From contig JAFEUB010001787.1 in assembly GCA_024529925.1 (NCBI GenBank), forward strand, positions 310,001 through 374,000: DNA of 64,000 bases. Direction: 5' to 3'. The stretch's first letter is position 1, and the number at the start of each line of letters is the position of its first letter. Source of the DNA: Ophthalmolycus amberensis (taxonomy: Eukaryota > Chordata > Actinopteri > Perciformes > Zoarcidae). Under the pieces are notes generated by a model. That model saw only the letters and a program-made list of their open reading frames with translations, did no database searches and was not told the origin of the DNA. Below are positions 27,004 through 38,500 of the stretch, one piece after another. The translations under genes were made by a program, and so were the position numbers.

Positions 27004-28653
27004 GTGATTACCTGTGGTGTACAGTAACGAAGTAGAAATACTTCGTTACTGTACTTAAGTAGTTTCTTTGGGTATCTGTACTTTACTTTACTACTTATAT
27101 TTCTGTTGACTTTTACTTTTACTTCACTACATTTTGCAAAGAAAACTGATACTTTGACTCCGATACATTTCCCCTGAAACCTTCGTTACTCGCTACAAAA
27201 TCAAATCTATCTTTAGAAACAAAATGAATCATGAGAGCAGCGTCGGGGACTGTGGTGGAACACAGACTGCAAGCAAGCAGGTTTGTTGAATCAGTGGTCC
27301 TAGCAGCAAGTTAAATCATTGGTTAATCACGTTAATGCGCAATTGCAAACAAGTGCTCTCAAAGCCGCGGTGTTTTGATTCCCAGTGATGCCCAGGATGC
27401 TACATGCTATAAGCTAGCGGGCGACGACATGAGTAGAATTCCACACAGGACGGGTGGGATGAGGAGAGGTGGATGGGTCAAACAAACACTGGTGTTTCCT
27501 CCAGGAGGCCGCAGTTTGTGCCGTGTGTGAAACGAGAAGCCAATGTTGATTTATTTGTGACGTGACTTCCGTACTTAAGCAACGGCACTTCCGGAGATAT
27601 TTTAACGCAAACCACGATCTTTTCCTAAACCTAACTAAGTAGTTTCATCGCCTAAACCTTAGTTGTTTCCTGTGAAGATGGAAGTTTATTTTGAAAAGAC
27701 AGTATGCATGTAACAAGCCAAAACAGACTCATGTTGCTGGACTTTTGCAGGAAAAACGCACGAAAAATGAGGAGTAACTTTTCGTAAAATATCAATAACA
27801 CAGGATGAATTTATATCATTGTATAAAGAGAGTGACATGAGAAGATCAATCTCATGTCTGTAAGTTAAATCAGCTATAATCACTATTTTAAAGTGATTAG
27901 TGACTCGTCTAAAACATTTTAAAAAGGAATAACTTCAATAGAATCATTCTATACAATGTAGCTTCTTTACATTGTATTAGAATGTAAAGAAGTTACATTC
28001 TAATACAATGTAACTTCTTTACATTCTAATACAATTGTCTTTTGAAGATGAACAGGACATTTTTCAGTTTCAAGTAATGACTGGGTTGCTGCTTTAGTAT
28101 TGATCATGTTTTGATATTTGAGTCATGTTGTGGATGATCAGATGGAGTTATGATGGTAGCAGTCGCCCAATTGCAGATTCAGCTTGAGCAAAACCTTTGC
28201 CTATTGTGTTCAAATCAGGCCCATAGGAGTTTACAAGGCAGGTGTCCTTTCTCAAAACACTGACCTGATGCATCAAGTGGATATTTTTTGCTGAACATAA
28301 TATTATGCATTGGCCCTCTACATCCTCTAGTCAGAATGAGCATACTTATAAACGCACTGTTACAACTCCATAGTGTCATATTGCTTTTCGGAGAATTATG
28401 ATAAGTTCATAGTAGATGCAAAAGTATACTATGTACAATATATTATGTTGAACATTGTTGCTCCTGAATGGATCACAGCCAACCCAATTATGTTCAACAC
28501 AGATCCATGTCCTTGGTCATGGTGGCCACAGCACTTAAAAGATTATTATTCTAATAGGTGACTTTTACTTTTACTGGAGTCATTTTCCAGTAAGGTGTCT
28601 TTACTTTTACTCAAGTATGGTTTTTGGGTACTTTATACACCACTGGTGATTAC
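27004..28653. mobile_element. Complete hAT-type non-autonomous transposon with 8-bp target duplications (copy B)
   Basis: The element spans 27012-28645 (1,634 bp) and is flanked by perfect GTGATTAC duplications at 27004-27011 and 28646-28653. The termini CTGTGGTGTAC and GTATAAAGTACC-type sequence ending CACCACTG are inverted repeats of the hAT style (CAGTGGTG). The next bases carry ACTTTACTT-rich subterminal repeats. Internally there are palindromic units near 27955-28035. No transposase is encoded. Confidence 0.9.
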
Positions 28654-29329
28654 TGAAAGTGAATACATATTTCTGACCATATTTCCCATAAACTAGGAAG
28701 TGTCCTCTAACCAGCTCCGTGACATCTTTGTGTCCCGAGGGTCAACATGTAACATGCTAAAAAGATAAGATGACTGGAAGTAATGCACGGCTGACACATC
28801 AGAAAGTTACATATCTCTAGAGGCCTTTCTCCAGGTTTTTAATTGGGTGTAAACGCAGACACTAAATGCAAACACTAACATAGCATTTCCGTTGCCTCTC
28901 AAAAATGTTGACGACGAGCCGGAAGCTAACGCCGCTAACGGGGCTAACAGTGCAAACAACGGTGAAAGTGGTGACAGAGTGTTAAACTGAAGGGGGAACC
29001 GGAGGATGGGTGCTACGCTTCTGTTGGTTGGGACCAAGCCGGCAACCTCCATCTATTAAAAGTGAGCCAATGCGTAAGTGCCTTAAACTTGCATTCTCTT
29101 TCCTCGCCATCAGGCGGCGACTCCTCTGGTTGTTCAAAGAAGTCTGACTGTGTGGAAGTCTATGAGAAAATAACTCTTCTCTCTTCTCTTGATTTGTTAC
29201 CTCAATCAACACTGTAAACAATGAGTTTATGGTCTCAATCTCTAGTTTCAAGTCTTCAATATACAGCACGAACTGGCGGACCTCTTTTAGTGTTACACAT
29301 TGAACGGCAACGTCACATCTATCACCACA

Positions 29330-30698
29330 ATGGCGGAAGAAAGTGTTTTGGTTGAAGGGTCGTCCTTTATGGAGCCCTTTAAAGGGCTTTTGTTGACATA
29401 TTTTATGCCAGAATCATGCTACGATGAGTTCTTCCTCAATTTCAACTTCCTGGACGGTAAGCGGCTCATTTCTAGTTGAATACGGAAGCTCAGTGACTGA
29501 AGAGACTCTTGGAGGATGTATTGCGCAATGCGTCACGTCATAAAGCAGCTGTTATGTTACCGGTATGTACGTTCAACGTCAGGTTAGAGGAGCAGCAGAC
29601 AGCTTTAGCTGTTTGCTATTAATTAAATCAAAAGAAAGTAATTTACCGTAAGTAAAAACATTAAATTGGGACCTTAAAAACAATAAACATTCCGGTTATT
29701 ATGACATTGTGGGTCCTGTGTGAGTGACCTGAACTCTGCAAATAATTACTGCTGAAAATGAATGTGTAGATGTATAAGATGCAGCACAACATCTTAAAAA
29801 CACGCATGTTGACTGATTTTAACTACTCAATTAAATGCATCCCATGTCAACATGTGACCAAACCACTAGCTGCGTTCCAAATCGCGCACGTTTTACTTTT
29901 AGTAGATACTGCAGCTGCCCTTACAAAGTACGTGCTGTTGCATGCAGTATGCATTTAAGTGGGACATTCTACTTCCTCATAGAATTTGCTTCTTGAAATT
30001 TGACCCTCTTGCTCATGTACCTGCAGCGCAAAGGATTGTGGGTCAGAAAAGCCAGAAAAGCATGCTGTCTTGCATACTGCAGAATGCGACTGGATGCAGG
30101 AGAACATCCTGGAATTTTCTGGGATACTGCATTTGACACCATATTGGGCCATGCTAAATATCTTTCTGGCACACTAACTAGTATGGTAGACACACCGTCC
30201 TGCAGCCCCAAATACTGACTACAGCTCCACATGAAGATTCATCCACTGCGGAAAATAGTCCCCGTTTGAGTAACTTTTGTTGAAAGCTACATTGTTTTTG
30301 TGACAGATTTGGTGTGTGTGTGTACTTTGATGTGATTTATGACATTCAGCTCATCTCTTTTCATATTTTGTTGCAGTACCATGTCTGAAGATTATCCTGA
30401 GCAAAGGCCTGGGGATCGGCATCATCCTGGGATCAGTGATGGGTAAAACACCTCACCTCCACTCTTCATGATTCATAAGTCAGTTGGACTCCTGATGTAG
30501 GTTGAGTTTAAGATTTAGATGGATCACCGATCGTTTGGTCCATTTGAAGCCTTCTACTTACCGAGTAGCATTATTTATTTATTTATTTATTTAACTACTC
30601 TTATCAACATTGTATGTTAGATATTAAAATGAAGAGATGAGAAAGTATCATGAATTGACAACTGGTTATTTATTGGCAGGCAACATGAGCAACATATT

Positions 30699-30749
<51 letters not shown>

Positions 30750-33665
30750 GAAGCTGCCTCAGATCTTCAAGCTGATGGGAGCAAAGAGCGCTGAGGGGCT
30801 GAGCTTCCACACTGTGCTGCTGGAGCTGCTGGCCTTCACAGGAACAATGGCCTACAGTATCGCCAACAAGTTCCCTTTCAGGTTGGGACCAAATGCAAAT
30901 CAACTCTGTGAAGTAGCGCTGCAGCGCTCTGACATTGTTGTGTCCCATGTTAAGTAAGAAGTTGAGTAACAGTGTGAATGTTTCCTCAGTGCCTGGGGGG
31001 AGGCTCTGTTCCTCATGCTGCAGACAGTCGCCATCGGCTTCCTCATTCAGCACTATGGAGGAAGAACCAGCAGAGGTACGACTGCATGCTTACGCAGCCA
31101 TCACTCGTGGTCAGAATGAGAGCATCCTGTTTAGATTTACATTGTGAAATAAAAGTGAACCAAACCCAGAGAAACTCAAAGCCGGATTGAGTCCTTGGAC
31201 ATTGTCTCCTCTCTCCCAGGTCTCCTGTTCCTGGTTGTGTATTTTGGCCTGCTGGTCCTCGTGCTGTCTCCAGTCACTCCCATGTCAGTGGTTACCTCCT
31301 TACAGGCCTTGCCATCCGGCATTGTCGGCAGGGTAGGCGTTGGCCACACAAGTCTAATACATTTATAGTAATATATAAAGCAGTGGCGAGCCGTGCATTT
31401 TATACCTGGGCCTTCACTGCTGTCTGCAGCTGAAATATCACTTTATAACCACAGCTATGGTTATTATTCGTTTCTAGGGCTGTAACTATTTACGTACTCG
31501 TATTAAACCGTTCGGTACGAGGCTTACAAACCGAACAATACGTTTGAATAATACTAGTGTATTTGGAAAATGCAGAAGCTCAAATTGTGGTGAATATAAT
31601 GTTTTCTGCGCTCATGTAGGACAGTGCTTTTCAACTGGTGTGGCTGCAGGACCCACCATCACTCCTTAAAAACAAGTCGCGAGCAACCCACTTTTCTCTT
31701 TTGGAGACCATCTTATGATTTTACTTTCACAACGCATACAACAATTGTACTGCTCTGCTATGTCTTTCCTTGTCTCAGCCCCGTGTGTCACGGTGTGTGT
31801 ACATCTGACTCGAGTCAGGAAACTTGTCAGAATACCCATATTTGATTGGCTGAGCTCCATCACGTCATGTGATTCACAACGCATTGGTTGGTGTTTTTCC
31901 TGCACCGCTGAACAAGTGCTGTAAATGCTGGAATAATTCCGCTGCATAAAAAATATCCTTCAAAATAAAAGCACAAGATTTCTTCTTTTTTTTCTTCTTT
32001 TTTTTGTCAGGCAAAGGCCCGTGATCCACTGAAAACGGGTCCGTGACCCACCAGTTGAGAATCACTGATGTAGGAGACAACGGTATGTGTGACCTCTGTA
32101 CTGGAACAAAAAACAGCTGGGGCTCAGCAAGTGTTCTGGGAGGCTACGCTAACTAGCTTACAACAGCAGCAACACGCATTCTGCTACACACTCAAGGGGA
32201 CAGGCCATTCAGATATTAGATGTAAAAAAACAAATGCAGTTGACTTACCAAACTCCATCCTCCTTTCTTTGTTGACAAAGAGTTTCATCCCAGTTAAATC
32301 CCAACTCAAAAATCTGTTTCTCCTCCTCCTTCAGCCATTGAGTGTTAAAAAAACAAAGCTAGGAAAAAAACAAAAATCTACACCAAGCAAAATGCAAAAA
32401 ATGTTATCATTTCTTCCATATCTTTCAATTTGAACTCTTACTAGTCCAACTAAGCCTCTGCTGTTAAGTTTCACGATAGTCACGTGCTCGCCCACTGACC
32501 AATCACAGCACACGCTGCACCTCACTGCAGAGCTGCACATGGAAACTGAGCTGCAGGTAATGCTGACGTAGTTGTAGGCCAGCTAGCAGTCTCTGACACG
32601 TCAAAGAATACGCCCAACATGTCAAACTAAAGATCTGATTGGTTGAAGACTGACAATCAACAATATCGTCCCCATTCACTTAAACTGCACTGGATGCACT
32701 TGTGAGTCTGCAGGCCTCGGGCCTCTCTTCTTACCTAGAGACACAGAGGTGAGATCTGATTGGATAAAAGCTCTACTTAAAACAAGCTGCACTGGAAGCA
32801 GAGCAACTGAGGAAGACAGTAGCTAAAAGTAGTAAAATAAGATAATGGGAAAAATATTTTTATAAATTATAATACATGTAGTGTATTTTAAAAAATTATT
32901 AAATTATAAAATGGCTATAACTTTGTGAGTCTGTTTAGGCCAGCAGAGAAGGCCTTGCAGGCCCTGACGGCCCACCACTGATAGAATGAATCAATTCTAT
33001 TTTTCACATCATATTTGGCGGTGGACATTTCGTTCTGCTGGTCAGTGCTGTGTTCCTGTGTTTAACTATCTATTGAGATGGGTTTTTTCAGAATGAATGA
33101 CTAATATTTTTGAGAGTAATTAACGAGTATTAACAGTAATCCGGTGATCGTTGCTTGTTTCCATAGTTAAAGTACAAACAGGAACTAATGCAGAATGACT
33201 TTCCATGTTGTGAACTTACCAAAAATATAAAGGAAAGTAACTAATGCAGATGTGCGAACACACACACACACACATAACGCAGGAGAGACTGACGGTGTGT
33301 GTGTGTGTGTTTGTCTCAGCTGATCCAGGCGGCCTCTAACTTCCGTAATGGGCACACTGGCCAGCTGTCTGCTGTCTCTGTCTTCCTGCTGTTTGCTGGA
33401 TCCCTCGCTCGCATCTTCACCTCACTGCAGGTAAGAGGACTGTGTGTGTTTCCCGCTGTAATATGTTGAAAAGTACTCTTATTATCAGCCTGCATTCACG
33501 TCGCACAAGTAAATAGTTTTGAGCCATATCGCCTTCTTACAGGAAACTGGAGACTCTCTGATGGCCCTCACCTACGTCATATCCTCCGCCTGTAACGGCG
33601 TCATCGCCCTGCAGGTTCTCTACTACTGGAACAGCTCCCCGGAACGCAAGAAGAAGAGCGAGTAG
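29330..33665 (+). CDS. mpdu1: MPDU1, mannose-P-dolichol utilization defect 1, copy B
   Basis: Seven exons: 29330-29456, 30377-30442, 30749-30881, 30990-31075, 31220-31332, 33320-33430 and 33543-33665. All are in phase with GT-AG borders and encode 252 residues. Domains are as in copy A: multi-pass membrane protein of the MPDU1/PQ-loop family. It differs at residue 19 (Glu in SFMEPF versus Asp in copy A). In exon 5 the conserved ASNMPAIIVGR becomes ALPSGIVGR, two codons shorter but in frame. Human MPDU1 has QASNVPAVVVGR there, so copy A is the conservative one. Intron 5 carries a 1.6-kb hAT element with a second element nested inside. The gene lies in direct repeat to copy A, starting about 3 kb after A's stop. 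It appears intact; whether the altered loop is tolerated is unknown. Confidence 0.88.
30700..30748. repeat. (CT)n tract at the mpdu1 exon 3 acceptor, copy B
   Basis: About 48 bp of CT dinucleotides with one G interruption run into the acceptor CAG. It is shorter than in copy A. Confidence 0.95.
31381..32980. mobile_element. hAT-like non-autonomous element in mpdu1 copy B intron 5
   Basis: This 1,600-bp insertion is absent from copy A, which shows the empty site near 25662-25672. The termini CAGTGGCGAGCCGT and ACGGCCCACCACTG are imperfect inverted repeats. Flanks ATATAAAG and ATAGAATG match at six of eight bases, suggesting a decayed 8-bp duplication. No transposase frame is visible. A second element is inserted at 31622-32067. 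Confidence 0.8.
31614..32075. mobile_element. Nested hAT-type MITE with perfect 8-bp target duplication
   Basis: The element 31622-32067 (446 bp) begins CAGTGCTTTTCAACTGGTG and ends CACCAGTTGAGAATCACTG, which are inverted repeats. It is flanked on both sides by ATGTAGGA (31614-31621 and 32068-32075). It sits inside the 31381-32980 element, so it inserted later. Confidence 0.9.
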
Positions 33666-33955
33666 GCAAAGGACACTAAGCTTCAATCATAGAGCAGCAT
33701 GTTTCTTTCCATAGCCAACTTTCAGATGTTCTCCAGGAGGTGTCTTCAAAACTTGAACTAATTGTACAGAGTCACCGAGGAGTGCGGGGACATTGGATCT
33801 GCTGGACAAACATTTGACTTTAAAGCTTTATGTCGCTGGGTCCAGACTGCCCCGCTGTGTAATACACTGAGATTACATTCCTCTTGATCCTCATCACTGT
33901 CAGGCTCCGTTCACACTGGTGTGTTCAAATGTTTGGGAACATTTAGTGTACTTGT

Positions 33956-34776
33956 TACCGGCACCAGAGCTAGGGGAAATCTGGACCGGCAGCAAAGGTT
34001 ACACAGAGGAAGCACTGTGTAACCAACTGATCTAACTGTGGATTAATACAGAGAGGACCAACGTTAGCGTCATGCTCAGGCCAGAGCTAGTTTTATACTG
34101 AGCTGCGCATGAGCGGAGCCTGTAGCTACGTTCTCTCTAATGCAGGGGTCTTCAATGTCTTTCAGGCCAAGGACCCCCAAACTGATAGAGAGATGGAGCA
34201 GGGACATATATTCATGTTTTTATTTTAAACATGTGCAAGGTACAGTGAGTAGGGAGGCCGGGCCACTGCCATTTATAGACACACCTTGTCAGCTGATACC
34301 AATGCCAATATCAACATTGTCTGTCAATTGCATGATAATCATGCATACAAGCTGTTCACATTGACGTTTTCATTTTAAACATAAATGTGGAAACAAAAAT
34401 GAGTGATGGCCTATTAGTGCCACTGCCATGCATAAACATACCTGTTATCTTTCATACAATACCGAACTATTCAAATAATGGACAGATTCATGTTTGGAAA
34501 AAAATATATATATATATGTATATATATTGTCTAATCAACCAAACAGTTCGCGGACCCCCTGCAGTACCTCCGCGGACCCCATAGGGGTCGCGGTCCCCTG
34601 TTGAAGACCTCTGCGCTAAAGGATCCACAGCAGCACCAAAGCCCCATCTACTGGCGTGATTGTGTATTACCTCGATATAAAGTCTGAAGAGTGTTAGAAT
34701 AGTTCAATTATTTAGAAAGAAAGGGGCGGGGTCTGTTTTAATAAAAACTAAACCTGTAGCATTTACAACCTACTAC
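33956..34776. mobile_element. Insertion in the 3' flank of mpdu1 copy B, 6-bp ACTTGT duplication
   Basis: Copy A lacks this 0.82-kb segment (its site is near 26691-26699). ACTTGT occurs at both edges (33950-33955 and 34777-34782), consistent with a target-site duplication. The ends (TACCGGCACC and ACCTACTAC) are not inverted repeats and not TG...CA, so the class is unclear. A further element lies inside. Confidence 0.7.
34143..34613. mobile_element. hAT-like MITE nested in the 33956-34776 insertion
   Basis: The left end CAGGGGTCTTCAA and the right end, read inverted, CAGAGGTCTTCAACAGGGG, are terminal inverted repeats. The flanks CTCTAATG and CGCTAAAG agree at six of eight positions. No coding sequence. 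Confidence 0.75.
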
Positions 34777-35219
34777 ACTTGTATTTGTTTCCCATCCAGG
34801 GCCTCCGATTACCGTTCTCATCATCACGGTTATTATTGTGGAAATGATTTGAAACAGTTTTGACCTTGGATGCCAGTAATGATATGTTGTTTCATCATTT
34901 CCCATAAACAGAATTCCACACCAGCCCCATAACTGTAAGGTCCCTTACAATAACACATGAATGCAGTTGATACCTTGTTGCCCTCTCGACAGGAGCTTAA
35001 CTCCCGCTATACTCTCCCCCTTCGTCCTTGTTACTTGTTTGTCTTCCGCGTTGTTTATCTTGGTGTTAACATGTCTGCACTATTCACCTTCATCTATCAA
35101 ATTAAGTACATAGCCTGCGTCAAATGTATTTTCAAAATAAAAGCCCGTCCGTTGTCATGGGAAATAAAATATAAATACAACTAACAAATACATTACGTAC
35201 ACAAATGTAACACGTTAAA

Positions 35220-35500
35220 TGTCTTGTATGTCTTAGTATGGAGTATGCATAGTGTTATTTCAAAATAAACTTCCATCTTTACAGGAAGTTAATCTTAATC
35301 TAAGTTTGGCAGCAAATCTACTTTGTTTGGTTTAGCAACAGAACGTGATTGACGTTGGCTTGACCGACTAACGAGTCACGTGACTAATGACTGACTTGAC
35401 AAAATAAGTCAGCGTTGACTTTTTAGTTTCACACGAGACACACACTGCGGCCTCCTGGGTGAGCAGAGTTTACAATGGAGCTAGTTGGAAGCTACAGACG
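35220..35500 (-). mobile_element. Diverged fragment of the 27012-type hAT element
   Basis: Reverse-complement similarity to the interior of the 27012-28645 element is visible: AAAATAAACTTCCATCTT followed by ACAGGAA, then later TTTCACACGAGACACACACTGCGGCCTCCTGG. The copy is old and incomplete. Confidence 0.6.
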
Positions 35501-38500
35501 CTAAAGGGTGCCTCTGTACGTCTGAAGTTTGTTTGATTTTAAAAACAAGGTTTTGTTTTATTCTACCTCGGATGAGGGTATCCAAAAAAACAAAAGCTCA
35601 TTTTTAAGACTTGTGCCTGTACTAACAACACCCCTGGTCCATGATACTACAGATGTTAAACCACCTAAGCCTCCTCAGCAAGCTCAGTCAACTCTGACCC
35701 TTCTTGTACAGGCCTACACATATAAACAGGCCCGTCCAGGTGAGCATGGGCACAGACAAGTGAATAGTTTGGGACAAGAGGGACAGTAGGGTTGGGGGGG
35801 GGGGTAGATGGTTGAAGAGCTGGGGGAGGGGGGGGCAGAGGCCCCACAGCCAGAGCTGCTGAAGAAAGGATTCAACTAACACTGGCCATCAGACTGTATT
35901 TTCCACGGTGTGAGAAGATGATGTGGACGGAAACGCCACTGGGGCATATTCACACGTCACTCACTGGCCGCCGGTTACCATGGCTTGACTTGTCGCCCCT
36001 GCAGAGGCGAGACCCTTACCTGTTGCCAGTCACTCTCTCAGTGGGCTCTTGGTGAGGGTGCCGTGGGTTCAGATGTCTTCGGTCTCGGTAATCAGATAAG
36101 CCGTGTGCACAACAGGGGGGTGTCACACGGGAAAAGGAAAGTCTTTTCTCCTCAGTTGAAGACATGTCTCCTTTCCTCTCCGTCCCGGTCCGTTCCCCTT
36201 CCATTCATTAGAATAGCGAGGGACCCTTCACCACTCTGATGGCAACAGAGTTAATGTAGTTACCACTTGAGACAGCAGAGGCTGCTGTTGCTGTTGACTG
36301 GGACTGAACCCGGACTGAAACACTGCATCTTTCTTCCCGCACCACTCGCTGTTTCTGCCTTTATCTAAAAAACACTTTGCACACTTTGCAGTATCATCAT
36401 GTTCCACTACTTCTGCTGCGATGCAAAGTTTAAGAGCAGCTAATGAGCACTTATTGACTCAACTAGGGCTGTCACTTTCTGTTTCTTCCATCTTTGGTTT
36501 GTGAGTGACTTTGGAGCTCAGAAGTCTATAAATGATATCTATATGCCAACAGTAAGTGCATAATGAGGAAAGGTTTGTACAATATCCACTCATGGCGACT
36601 AAAGCGTAGTTCAGCTTCAGTATGGTTGTGTTGAGTTACTTCACAGCATTTGGTTAAGGTGAGGAAAAGAATTGAATACACGGTGTGTTTAATGCAACAT
36701 TGTTGGCTTATCGATAGTGTGCTATCTAACAAGCTGACTTTACTAAAGAACAAATTCCTAACGTGTCACAGATGAAGCTAGGAGAGTGATTCAGCCGAGT
36801 GTCAAACAAGAAAGAGATGAATCCACCTCAATTGTCCCTCCAGCTCCCTAAAATTCAAGATGCAACACCGTTCTAATGTTTTAATAGATTAAATCAGGAT
36901 CCAATCTACAGTATGTTCTCACACCTAATATCCCCCGCAGACACACATGTACTCTGTATCTTGTGGATGTTTATGTGGATGCATTTGTGGACGTATTTTA
37001 GATGATTTTTTTCTTTTTCTGTTTTATGTCTCTCTATTTCTATATTTTTTTATAACCTCCCGTGGATAGGTGTTGTAAATTAGCGTTTTGCTACAAACAC
37101 TTTACACAGTGCATGGACCTTTTGCATAAATGTATGCTACAATTCTAATGCTACTGTGACGGCCATACCACATATACTGTAGATGAAAGAAAAATGAGTG
37201 GCGGAGAAGATAACAAAAATGAGGATTTATTCATCTGGTATGGATCATAACATGTCGGTATGGAATTAATTTGTAGATGCGCAGATTCAAAATGAGACCA
37301 AACTTTTCTACTGATGTCAGTTTTTGAGCCACGAGAAAGGCCAAAATGAAGCCTGCAACAGACTTAGTATGTTTTCAGCCCGGCCGATTGACGGAAATGC
37401 CTTTTGATTCTGTAGCACTTGTCAGCGGTCAATGACGGTACAAAATATCAATAACAAGTGTTTTCTAAAAGTGTGAATCACTCACACACGCATGCCCGAC
37501 CGAATACATAATCTCCTGGTGGAAATAATAACAACCAATTTAAAGTAAAGCGCCTAAAAGAAAAAACAAACGAGATGCACATTTTGTACCACAGTTGTTT
37601 AAAGCCATCGAGAGATGTTGGCCAATATGCATGCCAGAGGGTGTGTCGCATCACCTGCGTCACCATTCTACTCCCTGTTGAACAACCTTTTCGTCACCAT
37701 GCTAACGGGTGTGTGCCGGAGTTCAGGGAAGGGACAGGGTAGGTTGGCTGCCTGGGATCAACAGCAGCGTTTCGTTAAAAAGAAAGGGAAACTTCTTTTA
37801 ATGAGAGAGATGGGTGAGGGGGGGGGCGAGTAGCCGCAGGCTGGCTCATGTCTGATTGTGGAGCGGAGATGGTGCAGATTGGTGTGTTCGCTGGGCCCGA
37901 TCACCTGCCACTTTTCATCTTGGGAGGTCTTTCTTCCCTCGTTAGCGTCAGACTAGGCTCATCACTCCACTGCTGCTCTGTCCTAACCTCGCTAAAGCTA
38001 ATGTTTTAGGTACAGGTGAGCCGTCATAAGATTACAACACTCTAAACTGGACTCACATGGTAAAATACATTATAAAGATGAATAGTGATATCAACCCTGA
38101 AGTGAAACAAACGTCCTTAGCCAGTCTACTGATCCAAGATCAGGACCGATGGAGACGTTTTGTGAGGTTTAGGTGTTGGCCATCTGGGGTTAACAGCTAA
38201 AATGACCACGTGCACAACTAAAAACACTGCTAGTGTGCACGTAAAGGTGCTAATTGACAGACTAGTGGATGACACAGATTAGAAGTCGACTGAGATAAAC
38301 AAAAATGAGTCAAATTATTTGTATATTAACAGCCGACTGCCCTCAGGGGCACCAGTGAATGTCTTGCCGAGGGCACCAGAGTGGGCAGAAAACGGTGAGT
38401 AGCTAGGCTACTTGTTTTTAGCAACAAAACCTTACAAAACATTCATTTATAATGGAATCTGTACCTACAATGAAAATCTGATCTTCCAACTAAAATACAT

